DNA of 39,544 nt from Candidatus Nomurabacteria bacterium (GCA_028286485.1 JAQBRM010000030.1:1-39544); one strand, 5' to 3'; numbered from the stretch's first letter, positions 19,060-28,667 are shown. Program-made: numbers and translations. Notes: generated by a model not told the origin, from the sequence alone.

Positions 19060-20085
19060 TTATTTGCTTGCGTCCAGCTGCGCCACACTCTTCCACGCAA
19101 TACCCGAAATATCACTGATCACTTTCTGCAATGAAGGAAAGTCGGTTCCTTTGGTCATGACACAAAGCAAATAGGGATCATTCGGTGCATAGATAATGCC
19201 GCAGTCGTGCAGTTCACGAACTGTTGGTGCACTACTGCCTGATGCAGGCACAATGGTACGTTCCCCGAACTTATGGGCTACCACTGTCCCACTGGGCACT
19301 CCCGCCACTAGCCCTTGCGTGAATGTGGTCTTACTCATTAATTCCAATGCTTGATTGGAAATATCATCAGAAAGATAGGCTCCATTATACAGAGAACGAA
19401 AAACGCGAGAAAACATTTTCGGCGAATACAGATCAATTGAATTTTTTTGATCAGGTGTAGGCATCTGCAAATCGGTATATGTCTTGTTGATAAGAGTTTT
19501 TCCTACAAATGCATCAACCGCGAGTGCAGAATTATTGTCGGAATCAATGATCATATCGGATAACAGTTCTTGAGCGGGATATGATTGACCCACTTGAGCG
19601 GGATGAGCCGGTGGATAGAAATCCTGACTAGTATCACTATTGGTAGTAACCGTAATACTTTTTGATAGTAATGTAGGATCTTTCTGTGCTTCCCGCAGAA
19701 AAGCTACCATAGAAACAACTTTCAGCATACTGGCAGGTGCATACAGTTCATCAGCATTAATACCAACCCAGCGATCGGCATTAAGTTGGCGAAAATAGAC
19801 TGATATGTTGGTAGCGTTATTTTGAGTAGTAGCACTAGCAATATAGTCGGATATATCCTTCTTTAGTGATTGGAATTGAGGGGTGGTCGTATCTTCCGGA
19901 ACCTGTAATAGTAGTACCGGATCAATGAACTTATAGTCTGCGGGATTCTCACGGACGAAGGCAGTGGTGCCGCCTTGCATCGGTTTATGCACATACCATC
20001 CTACTATTCCCCCTAGGGCAAATAATACAAGACTTGTAATAACAATTTTCTTAGTCATATAATATGACAATAGTATACCAGACAA
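19060..20085 (-). CDS. Class A beta-lactamase-like serine hydrolase, membrane anchored
   Basis: YAPASMLKV (SxxK), IDSDNNSAL (SDN), VVAHKFGE (K[TS]G-like); N-terminal TM. Start may be internal (MTKKIVITSLV). Confidence 0.83.
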   Translation of the reverse strand: MSGILLSYYMTKKIVITSLVLFALGGIVGWYVHKPMQGGTTAFVRENPADYKFIDPVLLLQVPEDTTTPQFQSLKKDISDYIASATTQNNATNISVYFRQLNADRWVGINADELYAPASMLKVVSMVAFLREAQKDPTLLSKSITVTTNSDTSQDFYPPAHPAQVGQSYPAQELLSDMIIDSDNNSALAVDAFVGKTLINKTYTDLQMPTPDQKNSIDLYSPKMFSRVFRSLYNGAYLSDDISNQALELMSKTTFTQGLVAGVPSGTVVAHKFGERTIVPASGSSAPTVRELHDCGIIYAPNDPYLLCVMTKGTDFPSLQKVISDISGIAWKSVAQLDASK

Positions 20086-20117
20086 ACAAAAAACCCGCCG
20101 AAGCGGGTTTTTTGTTT
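20084..20117. terminator. Rho-independent (bidirectional-capable) terminator
   Basis: AAACAAAAAACCCGC CGAA GCGGGTTTTTTGTTT; immediately 3' of the minus-strand surface protein gene. Confidence 0.9.
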
Positions 20118-20147
20118 TTACAGTCTAATTACTGTATCAATTCAATA

Positions 20148-22238
20148 TTATTGAGCTGATACGTAGTTAGTCTTGAATGAGTTTGAGTTCAATCCAGCTG
20201 TAAATGTACTGTAGGTAGACGCTGAATCAGTTAGATTCCAGTTCACGTTAACCAATGAAGCACGGTATGAAGCGGCGCCATTAGCTGTGTAAGTGATCTG
20301 AAGCGTAAAGTTCTTTGTCTGACCAGCAGGGATCAAGTAGTTACCATTACCATCAGCAGTAAGGTTATCAGAACCAGCGTAAGTGATTACGCCTGTTCCA
20401 ACTGCCTGACATGCACCGTTTGCATTATCAATACAGAATTGAATTGCATTAGTTGCAGATGCTGTTGCAGATGCTACAGCAGTAGATGGAATGTAAGCGT
20501 TCTGACCAAATGCTGTTACAGAGAAAGGAATTGTGAAGCCAAGCACACTGTGTGACTGTGCTCCACCTACTGAACTAGCAGTAGCTGTTCCCATAGCTGT
20601 AGAAGCTACTTGGATACCATTAACGTATACAGTAACAGTTGAACCAGTTGTAGAACCGATCAAAATGTTTTGGTTAGTGTTGTTCAAAACATTGTTGTTG
20701 CCATCGTATGCTTGCATAGCTGCAGTGTCGTTTGATGTAACATCAATACGAGCACTATCGCCACCAAGAACAGTTGAGCCATCAACAGCGTTGATATCAC
20801 CTTTAACTGTAAGAACTGCTGTAGTTCCTTTCGCGATCTTGAGGTTCAAGTTCTGGAAAGTAACCTGTGCACTAGTAGAAGCACCAACTGTTTCAGTATC
20901 AACCTGAGCTCCGTTTACGTATAGACGAAGAGTGTTAACAAGTACAGATGAGTTGATGATAGTACCAGATGGGTTCTTTACAATGATGTGAACAGGAAGG
21001 CGGTTAACAGATACATCTGAACCCTGAGCAGCCAAATCAATAGTTGCAAGAGTTACGTTTGTAGTGTTTGAACCAGTCTGACCTGCTACAACGTGGTCAT
21101 TGTAGTCATTAGTGTCCTTAGTAACTGTCAAAGTAATATTTTGAGCAGCACTTGCGTTAGCAAAGACAGCGTATGAGTTGATTCCTGCCATACTTGTTCC
21201 TGAAAGAGAACCAGTTCCAATGAAACCGTTTCCAGAAGGAATAGTGTAAGAGAATGAACCAGTACTATCTGTGTAACGAAGAGTATTCAAGTCAAATGCA
21301 AATGCATTACCTGCAAATGTACCTGAGTTGTATCCAAGGTTAGCACTATCGATAACAGGAAGAGCAGTAACAGAAAGCTGCAAGTCGTTTGTAGTAGATG
21401 GGTTAAGAACCGCACCTGATACAGGAACGAATGCTGAGTACTGACTGTTGTATGAAGTGAATGAAGAAGCTGGAAGAGATCCAACCTTAACACCATTCAA
21501 CCATACTGATACTGCTGAAGCGTACTTAGTGAACATGTAGTCACCAAGACCCTTGTTAGCAAAAGTAACGTTTACACCTGTAAGATTAGCTGAGCCACCT
21601 GCACCTGAAACGATGCGAAGATCACCGATAACCTTATCCTGAGAACCTACACCAACTTGGGTGTTAGCGTAACCAGAAATAGGAGTAACGCTGTTGATAC
21701 TGAAAGGACCACTAGTTACAACACCACCTGTTGAAGGTGTGCCTGTAGCACATGATACGCCAGTAGTTGAACTGTAACCAACTGATGATACGCATCCTGC
21801 TGGGTAAACAGTAGTAGATGGAGTTCCAGAACATGGAGCACCACTTACAGTACTGAAGCCAGATGTTGAAGCACATCCTGCTGGAAGACCAACGTTAACA
21901 GTTGTTGAGCCAGATACTGCTGCAAGCTTTGCACCAGTCATAGGACCAACTACGCCGTCAGCGGTAAGGCCGTTAGCAGCTTGGAAACACTTTACAGCCG
22001 CGCGAGTTGCAGGACCGAAGAAGTTTGTTTCGTTGCCAGGAGAACCAGCACCAGATACAGAAACTTTACATGCTGTCATGTTAAGAGTCTGTTGAAGTAC
22101 GATTACCTGCGTACTGTGTACACCGATTTTCAGTGTACCAGTTTGCTGGTAAGAGGAAGCGTTAGCTGAAGCACTTACTACAAGAGTAAGCGCAAGAGCA
22201 GCTACTGCACCTACGATAAATTTTGTAAATTTGTTCAT
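20148..22238 (-). CDS. Secreted surface protein with N-terminal peptidoglycan-binding domain and beta-rich repeats (S-layer-like)
   Basis: Signal peptide (MNKFTKFIVGAVAALALTLVVSASANA), PG_binding_1-like LKIGVHSTQVIVLQQTLNM...FFGPATRAAVKCFQAANGLTADGVVGPMTGAKL, then Cys-containing linker repeats and Thr/Ser/Asn-rich beta domains. Confidence 0.8.
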   Translation of the reverse strand: MNKFTKFIVGAVAALALTLVVSASANASSYQQTGTLKIGVHSTQVIVLQQTLNMTACKVSVSGAGSPGNETNFFGPATRAAVKCFQAANGLTADGVVGPMTGAKLAAVSGSTTVNVGLPAGCASTSGFSTVSGAPCSGTPSTTVYPAGCVSSVGYSSTTGVSCATGTPSTGGVVTSGPFSINSVTPISGYANTQVGVGSQDKVIGDLRIVSGAGGSANLTGVNVTFANKGLGDYMFTKYASAVSVWLNGVKVGSLPASSFTSYNSQYSAFVPVSGAVLNPSTTNDLQLSVTALPVIDSANLGYNSGTFAGNAFAFDLNTLRYTDSTGSFSYTIPSGNGFIGTGSLSGTSMAGINSYAVFANASAAQNITLTVTKDTNDYNDHVVAGQTGSNTTNVTLATIDLAAQGSDVSVNRLPVHIIVKNPSGTIINSSVLVNTLRLYVNGAQVDTETVGASTSAQVTFQNLNLKIAKGTTAVLTVKGDINAVDGSTVLGGDSARIDVTSNDTAAMQAYDGNNNVLNNTNQNILIGSTTGSTVTVYVNGIQVASTAMGTATASSVGGAQSHSVLGFTIPFSVTAFGQNAYIPSTAVASATASATNAIQFCIDNANGACQAVGTGVITYAGSDNLTADGNGNYLIPAGQTKNFTLQITYTANGAASYRASLVNVNWNLTDSASTYSTFTAGLNSNSFKTNYVSAQ

Positions 22239-22751
22239 ATAAGATATTAGTATGTTGTTAATCGTACGAAGTCCATTGCACTATCGACAAATAGTGCGAA
22301 CAACGACGTTTTCTCCGGTGAAAGTGTCTTTATCACACTCGCACAAAAGGATTGTAATTTGCAGATTGCAATGAATTACTGCATTGCGTATCTGCCGTGT
22401 CGACAAGGCCGATATCAAGTCTTCTACGTGAGCAGAAAACAAAAGAACGGTCGCCGAAAATTGTTCTAACGAATTTACATTTGTTATTGAATTTTCAATG
22501 ACCATTCATTTCGTGGTTTCTCGCGTATCCGCGAGACACGTACTCATTGCTGAATATATGTACACGTTTGTCTTCTGCACTCTCCATACTGCCACATTGC
22601 TGAGGTAGTATTTCAAGACAGAAAGACCCTACTATAGTAGCACACTACCCCTAAAAGGAATAGTGGGGAAACCATATCGATACTGAAAAACCACTTATGA
22701 ATAAGACGAGGGAGGGATGAGGATATTACATCAAAATCTCAAGCTAATATA

Positions 22752-23411
22752 CTATTGAATTGATCTACCTTCGCTAACGCTGAGGTAGATGCTCCACCGC
22801 TTCTCTCCCCTCTTGGTGATTTTGCCACTGCTGACCAATGCACCGAGTTCGCGTTGAATTGTCTTCTCACTAGTGTCCGAAAAGAGTGCGGCAATGTCCT
22901 TAATACCGACAGACTTACGCTCATTGATAAAGGACAAAATGGTGTCTTGCCGTTTAGATTTATTATCATGTGAAATAAGCACTTTGGACGGGTTACTGAT
23001 TTTGAGTGGGCGAGCTGGGTAGGGAGGGCGTGAAGTGTTATAGGACAAATTTTGAGTAGTACTGTCGGGAGCACTATCGGACGCAAACAACGCACTGAGG
23101 GTGGTGGTCTCCTCTTTCGCGCTCGTGACATAGTGCCGCAACTCCAGAGAAATAATGGAGGCATTTTTTTCTGAAATCATGCGAGCCATTACCGCTGTTT
23201 GCAGTAATGTTTCAATCGTCTGCGCGAGGGCGGCAATGACGCTCTCTTGATGGGCGATGCTCAGTGTCACGGCATGGGTCCGTAACGTGTTCTTGAGCGG
23301 ATCACTATCGGACAAATGATGGCTGACCAAGTACACTGCGGCAGCAATCTTATGTCCCTTAGTGTTGTCTTTTTTATCAGATCCTTTATTTAAATAATTA
23401 TATGATTCCAT
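22752..23411 (-). CDS. HTH-domain transcriptional regulator (DeoR/winged-helix type C-terminus)
   Basis: C-terminal KRQDTILSFINERKSVGIKDIAALFSDTSEKTIQRELGALVSSGKITKRGEKRWSIY is a wHTH; N-terminal helical region. Confidence 0.72.
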   Translation of the reverse strand: MESYNYLNKGSDKKDNTKGHKIAAAVYLVSHHLSDSDPLKNTLRTHAVTLSIAHQESVIAALAQTIETLLQTAVMARMISEKNASIISLELRHYVTSAKEETTTLSALFASDSAPDSTTQNLSYNTSRPPYPARPLKISNPSKVLISHDNKSKRQDTILSFINERKSVGIKDIAALFSDTSEKTIQRELGALVSSGKITKRGEKRWSIYLSVSEGRSIQ

Positions 23412-23425
23412 TGGGGGTGTAGATT

Positions 23426-23503
23426 TGTCTCTTATATATGTCCTTTTTGTCCTATATAATTTTCCTGAATAAAACGAGTATAGCGTCCTTTACAATAAAG
23501 GAC
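23426..23503. promoter_or_regulatory. Candidate operator cluster (GTCCTTT half sites and inverted repeat) between HTH gene and ftsK
   Basis: GTCCTTTA CAA TAAAGGAC (23485-23503) plus TGTCCTTTTTGTCCTA (23439-) and TTGTCTC. Confidence 0.5.
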
Positions 23504-23588
23504 AAGCGTTCCGGCATGTCACAATAATCCTTGCAATATAATAGTTTTTCAATACTCCGAGTGATATACTGTTACAATATCGACCGCT

Positions 23589-25775
23589 ATGGCAAAGAAA
23601 CAATTCCCCAAGAAACAAGCTCCGCAAAAGAATCCGCCGCGCAACAACCACGTAGTCATCGGGCTACTGCTTATTTTGCTGGGATTGATCACATTAGGAG
23701 GAATCATTGGCACGGCAGGGGTAGCGGGGTTTGTGGTCGCTCAAGGCGCTGATGTGCTTTTGGGTACCGGCAAGTTCATTATTCCCATTATTTTCATTAC
23801 CGCCGGGGTATTAGTCATGCGTAAACGCAGCCTCGATGCGACCACGCGGGAAATCATTACCGGCACACTGGGACTACTGGCATTATTGACGCTACTCTCT
23901 TTATATAATGACAGTTGGGGTGGTTTAGTCGGTCATTTGCTGGCTACACCATTACTGGGTACCTTTGATATCCTCTTTACCACGCTTATCTTGATGTTTA
24001 TTACTGCTACCTCATTTATTCTCTTTTTCGATCGTACACCCAACCTTTTCCCCTTCTTCAGTATGTTGGTGGCCCGTATTCGCGCCCTGTTCACCAAGAA
24101 GGAGCCTTCGTATGAAGTTGAGACCACGATGGATGAACCGACAGAAGACTACCTTCCGGCCACTGCTCCAATGATGCCAGAAAAAAGTGTTGAGCAACCA
24201 AAGACGCCGAAAGAACTGACCGTCAATGATGCCTCAGTTGGTGGTGAGCTCATTATCGATCCCAAGAAGCGCGCCTCATTCGGCACCTATACTCCTCCCC
24301 CCTTGAGCCTGCTTGAAGGTGACCGCGGCAAGGCGAACGTCGGTGATGTCAAAGCCAATGCCAACATTATTCGTCGCACCCTCATGAACTTCGGCATTGA
24401 GGTGGAAATGGATGAAGTCACCATCGGACCGACCGTCACGCGCTATGCCTTGAAGCCCGCTCAAGGAGTGAAGCTGTCCCGTATTGTCGGCTTGCAGAGT
24501 GACTTGGCCTTGGCCTTGGCTGCTCATCCGATCCGTATCGAGGCGCCGATCCCCGGCAAGAGTTTGGTGGGTATTGAAATCCCGAACAAGACCAAAGCAA
24601 CGGTTGGTTTGGCCAGCCTGCTGTCTGACCCTTCATTTGCCCAAGACAAGAAGCCTCTCGTGGCTGCCTTGGGCCGAAATATTGCCGGCAAGCCCGTGTT
24701 GAAAAGCATTGCCAAGATGCCACACTTGCTCATCGCCGGTACGACCGGCTCCGGTAAGTCAGTTACTATTCACGCCATCATTACATCGCTCCTCTATCGC
24801 CATGGGCCGGATCAGCTGCGATTTATTTTTGTGGACCCGAAGCGTGTTGAGCTCACGCTCTACAACTCTATTCCCCACCTCCTCACGCCGGTCATCACTG
24901 AACCGAAGAAAGCCATCCTCGCCTTGAAGTGGGCGGCAACGGAAATGAATCGCCGTTACGATATTCTCGAAGGTGAAAGTGTTCGTGATATTGATTCGTA
25001 TCATAAGTTGTACGAAAAGGAACTAGCAAAGCCTGAAACAACCCAGGACCGCATGCCATACATCGTCATCATCATTGATGAGTTGGCCGATATCATGCAA
25101 GCCTACCCTCGTGAACTCGAAGCCGCTATCGTGCGCTTGGCGCAAATGTCCCGCGCCGTCGGCATTCACCTTATTCTCTCCACCCAACGTCCGGAAGTGA
25201 ATATCATTACCGGCCTTATCAAGGCCAACGTGCCGTCCCGTATCGCCCTTCGTGTGCCGACAGGCATCGACTCCCGTACCATTCTGGATACCACTGGCGC
25301 CGAGAAACTATTGGGTCAAGGAGATATGCTGGCCGTAGTGGGGGGTGACAGCCAGGCAGAACGATTGCAGAGTGCATATATCACTGAAGACGAGGTCAAA
25401 AATGTGGTAAAATACCTCAAGAACGCATTCAAAGATGATGTACGAGATACCATTGAACTGAGCGGTACCGTAGGCGGTGGAGGCGACAAAACCATCTTCG
25501 GAGCCGACATTGGTGACGAAGAAGACGATGAACTGTATGAGGAAGCCCGCACTTGCGTGATGGAAGCCGGCAAAGCCTCAACTTCCTATATTCAACGCAA
25601 GCTGAAAGTCGGCTATGCCCGCGCTGCCCGCCTGATCGACCTGCTCGAAGAACGCGGCATTGTCGGACCGGCTGATGGCGCCAAGCCTCGCGAAGTACTG
25701 ATTGGATCCCGCCCCGCCTCAATGGACACTGCGGGGCACGATTCTGCTGAATCGGACGCATCAGCGAACTACTAA
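23589..25775 (+). CDS. ftsK: DNA translocase FtsK/SpoIIIE
   Basis: N-terminal TM helices, Walker A AGTTGSGKSV, PHLLTPVITEPKKA, C-terminal gamma wHTH (STSYIQRKLKVGYARAARLIDLLEERGIVGP). Confidence 0.97.
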   Translation: MAKKQFPKKQAPQKNPPRNNHVVIGLLLILLGLITLGGIIGTAGVAGFVVAQGADVLLGTGKFIIPIIFITAGVLVMRKRSLDATTREIITGTLGLLALLTLLSLYNDSWGGLVGHLLATPLLGTFDILFTTLILMFITATSFILFFDRTPNLFPFFSMLVARIRALFTKKEPSYEVETTMDEPTEDYLPATAPMMPEKSVEQPKTPKELTVNDASVGGELIIDPKKRASFGTYTPPPLSLLEGDRGKANVGDVKANANIIRRTLMNFGIEVEMDEVTIGPTVTRYALKPAQGVKLSRIVGLQSDLALALAAHPIRIEAPIPGKSLVGIEIPNKTKATVGLASLLSDPSFAQDKKPLVAALGRNIAGKPVLKSIAKMPHLLIAGTTGSGKSVTIHAIITSLLYRHGPDQLRFIFVDPKRVELTLYNSIPHLLTPVITEPKKAILALKWAATEMNRRYDILEGESVRDIDSYHKLYEKELAKPETTQDRMPYIVIIIDELADIMQAYPRELEAAIVRLAQMSRAVGIHLILSTQRPEVNIITGLIKANVPSRIALRVPTGIDSRTILDTTGAEKLLGQGDMLAVVGGDSQAERLQSAYITEDEVKNVVKYLKNAFKDDVRDTIELSGTVGGGGDKTIFGADIGDEEDDELYEEARTCVMEAGKASTSYIQRKLKVGYARAARLIDLLEERGIVGPADGAKPREVLIGSRPASMDTAGHDSAESDASANY
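25711..25759 (+). repeat. In-frame palindromic element, copy 1 (ftsK 3' end)
   Basis: GCCCCGC-CTCAATGGACACT-GCGGGGC-A-CGATTC-TGCT-GAATCG-GACGC; the 21 nt at 25739-25759 are identical to the reverse complement of 32060-32080 in metG. Confidence 0.85.
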
Positions 25776-25778
25776 AAT

Positions 25779-26186
25779 ATGAGAAAAATACAAAAAATGA
25801 TGGGAAAAATTACGCTTACTACTGTCTTGATCGGCACATTGGCTGCGGCTTTTCTTAGCCTCGTGGCCTATAACGTCAAAGATATCGCCTTCGGTACCCC
25901 ATTCACCGTACAAGCGGCCGCTGTCGATGGTGCAACGGTCAACGGCATGTTCATGCCGATCAGCGGCAGCACCAAGCATGCCCAGCAGATCACGATCAAT
26001 GGCCGCACCGTCGGTGTTGATCCTCAGGGCAACTTCAAGGATGGCGTCGTGCTCTCCCCCGGGTATAATATAGTGGAGGTTACAGAACGAGATCAATTTG
26101 GTAAAACAAAAACCGTAGCCTATCACTGGGTAGTAGCACCCTCCGTCTCAGTCGCTCAGAACGATGTCTCCCCTTATCAACGATAA
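25779..26186 (+). CDS. Membrane-anchored protein with glucodextranase-B/Ig-like domain
   Basis: N-terminal [74 protein letters not shown]. Confidence 0.6.
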   Translation: MRKIQKMMGKITLTTVLIGTLAAAFLSLVAYNVKDIAFGTPFTVQAAAVDGATVNGMFMPISGSTKHAQQITINGRTVGVDPQGNFKDGVVLSPGYNIVEVTERDQFGKTKTVAYHWVVAPSVSVAQNDVSPYQR

Positions 26187-26200
26187 TCCTTTTAAACCGT

Positions 26201-27322
26201 ATGGCAAAAAAATCAACACCGAAAGAACATAACGCTTCCATCGAAGATACGATCAAATCAATTCAAACCAAATTTGGCGAAGGCGCCATCATGAAGCTCG
26301 GCGAAACACCGAAGGTAGCAATCGCGGCTGTCCCTACCGGCTCTATCGGCTTGGACATTGCGCTTGGTATCGGTGGCTTGCCTCGTGGCCGTATCATTGA
26401 AATATTCGGACCGGAATCATCCGGTAAGACGACGCTGGCACTGCACGTCGTGGCAGAAGCCCAAAAGCTGGGTGGTGTCTGTGCCTATATTGATGCAGAA
26501 CACGCCATGGATCCCGACTACGCCGCAAATATTGGCGTCAAAATCAATGAACTGCTCATTTCCCAACCAGACACTGGTGAACAAGGACTTGAGATTACCG
26601 AAAGTTTGGTACGTAGTGGCAAAATTGATGTCATTGTTATTGACTCAGTGGCTGCCCTCACTCCGAAAGATGAAATTGAGGGAGACATGGGTGCACAGCA
26701 CATGGGCAAGCAAGCTCGTCTGATGTCACAAGCCCTTCGTAAGCTGACCGCTATTGTTGCTCGATCAAACACGATTGTGATTTTCATCAACCAAATCCGC
26801 ATGCAGATCGGTGTGATGTTTGGTAATCCCGAAACCACTCCGGGCGGCAAGGCTTTGAAGTTCTACACGTCCGTGCGTTTGGATATTCGTCGTATCGCAC
26901 AAATTAAGAAAGGTGAAGAAGTTGTCGGCTCCCGTACCCGTGTGAAGGTGGTGAAGAACAAAGTCGCTGCCCCATTCAAGCAAACAGAGTTCGATATCAT
27001 CTATGGTGAAGGTATTTCCCTCGAAGGTGAACTCTTGGCATTAGGTGAAAGCCTTGGTGTGATCAAGAAGAGTGGTACTTCCTATTCATACATTCCGACC
27101 AACCCACCGAAAGTATCCGCCGCTAAGCCTGCCAAGAAAGGTAAGGGTGATGAATCCCCTGCTGAAGACGGCGAAGTAGGAGCAGATGGTGAAGTGAAGC
27201 TCGGCCGTGGCTACGATGCCTCCCGTATCTTCATGCGTGAAAATACCAAAATCCGCGACCATATCGAGAAAGATATTCGTAAGCGCATGAAAGAAGTAGT
27301 CATGAGCAGCTCCGTAGAGTAA
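26201..27322 (+). CDS. recA: Recombinase RecA
   Basis: [43 protein letters not shown]...VVIDSVAAL-type motifs, [26 protein letters not shown]. Confidence 0.99.
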   Translation: MAKKSTPKEHNASIEDTIKSIQTKFGEGAIMKLGETPKVAIAAVPTGSIGLDIALGIGGLPRGRIIEIFGPESSGKTTLALHVVAEAQKLGGVCAYIDAEHAMDPDYAANIGVKINELLISQPDTGEQGLEITESLVRSGKIDVIVIDSVAALTPKDEIEGDMGAQHMGKQARLMSQALRKLTAIVARSNTIVIFINQIRMQIGVMFGNPETTPGGKALKFYTSVRLDIRRIAQIKKGEEVVGSRTRVKVVKNKVAAPFKQTEFDIIYGEGISLEGELLALGESLGVIKKSGTSYSYIPTNPPKVSAAKPAKKGKGDESPAEDGEVGADGEVKLGRGYDASRIFMRENTKIRDHIEKDIRKRMKEVVMSSSVE

Positions 27323-27342
27323 TCCCCTTCTTTTTATAAGCT

Positions 27343-27386
27343 AAAAAAGCAATACCTCTGTAGAATATTCTGGGTATTGCTTTTTT
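27343..27386 (+). terminator. Rho-independent terminator downstream of recA
   Basis: AAAAAAGCAATACC ... GGTATTGCTTTTTT. Confidence 0.85.
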
Positions 27387-27432
27387 GTTGTTTTGTGTTA
27401 TTGTTATAAAAAATCACAAAAACACATTAATA

Positions 27433-27999
27433 ATGAGAAACGATATGACTGCGGATTTTAAAGCCCGCTACCCTGCTATTGCCCAATATGTTGATATTGT
27501 GTTGGAAACACCACGGGAATTCTACATGTATAACGCCACTGTAACCATTGAAGAGGCGTTCAAAAATGCGCTCATCGAAGACCCTGCAATAGAAGCGTTC
27601 GAGATATCCGCCTTGGGAAGCATTGCCGAATGGTTGGAATGGTTTATCTTCGCTGATAATCTGTCTCATAATGGACGTATTACGTTTGAGATAGAAACAC
27701 TTAAGAAGGAAGAACATGCCGCCTTACGCGCAATCGTGCAAAAGAACAAGGTACGGCGCAATCCTATGAATCAACTGCAAACGTTTTTGCTTGATGAACA
27801 CATAGGAAATCACAGTATTATCATACACGATAACAATCGCCGGCTTTTGGAAAAATTAGTGAAAACTATTACCCCCGAAAAAGGCCACCCTCATAGTGCC
27901 TACGATGAATTCGATAATAAGAGAAAAGTCCATTATGTAGGACTTTTTGCAGCAGTGATCAGAAGTATCTGCCTTGATTACATCAAATCGAAAGAGTAA
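27433..27999 (+). CDS. Hypothetical protein
   Basis: ~188 aa from ATG 27433; no family recognised; bounded by its own terminator. Confidence 0.6.
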   Translation: MRNDMTADFKARYPAIAQYVDIVLETPREFYMYNATVTIEEAFKNALIEDPAIEAFEISALGSIAEWLEWFIFADNLSHNGRITFEIETLKKEEHAALRAIVQKNKVRRNPMNQLQTFLLDEHIGNHSIIIHDNNRRLLEKLVKTITPEKGHPHSAYDEFDNKRKVHYVGLFAAVIRSICLDYIKSKE

Positions 28000-28002
28000 C
28001 AC

Positions 28003-28026
28003 AAAGCCTCCCTTGGGAGGCTTTTT
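28003..28026 (+). terminator. Rho-independent terminator
   Basis: AAAGCCTCCC TT GGGAGGCTTTTTT. Confidence 0.88.
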
Positions 28027-28066
28027 TATTGGACAATTGTCCCCTATTCGGCTACAATCGAGACCT

Positions 28067-28648
28067 ATGGCAATGCTTGAATATAACGAGATCCGCGAAC
28101 GAAAAATCATTCTCTGGGAAGGCGAGCCCTATGAAGTCATTACCAGTCATGTCTTCCGCAAACAGCAGCGCAAGCCGGTCAATGCAACCAAGATCAAGAA
28201 TCTCATCACCGGCCGCGTGGCGGAAATCTCCTTCGGCTCATCCGAAAAGGTGCATGAAGCGGACATGATCAGCCGCCCGGCGATCTTCCTGTACAAAGCC
28301 AAGGGCGAAGTCTGGCTGTGCGATGCCAAGGACAAGAGCCAGCGCTTTTCATTGAAGGAGGATATTGTCGGCGACAAGCTGAAGTACATCAAGGATAACA
28401 GTGAAGTTGACCTGATCATTTTCACCAATGACGATGATGAAGAGCAGGTTATTGGCGTGAAGGTACCGATCAAAGTAGAGTTGGAAATTACCGAAGCTCC
28501 TCCGGTCATCAAAGGTGCCAGTGCCAACACCGGCAACAAGGTGGTCACGCTCGAAAACGGCGCGACCATCAACGCTCCCCTTTTCGTCGCTGCCGGCGAC
28601 CGCATCCGCATCAACACTGAGACAGGTGAGTATGTCGAGCGCGCGTAA
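28067..28648 (+). CDS. efp: Elongation factor P (noncanonical loop)
   Basis: GEPYEVITSHVF...TKIKNLITGRV...EVDLIIF...GDRIRINTETGEYVERA; start ATG 28067 (MAMLEYNEIRERKIIL). Confidence 0.9.
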   Translation: MAMLEYNEIRERKIILWEGEPYEVITSHVFRKQQRKPVNATKIKNLITGRVAEISFGSSEKVHEADMISRPAIFLYKAKGEVWLCDAKDKSQRFSLKEDIVGDKLKYIKDNSEVDLIIFTNDDDEEQVIGVKVPIKVELEITEAPPVIKGASANTGNKVVTLENGATINAPLFVAAGDRIRINTETGEYVERA

Positions 28649-28667
28649 GCTACACTCGTCTAACCCC

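Noticed and set aside
22281-22505. 74-aa ORF in the surface-protein leader region
   Set aside because: No similarity or motif recognised; region better explained as structured 5' UTR.
22739-23164. 141-aa ORF overlapping the HTH gene
   Set aside because: Alternate frame of the HTH regulator with low-complexity composition.
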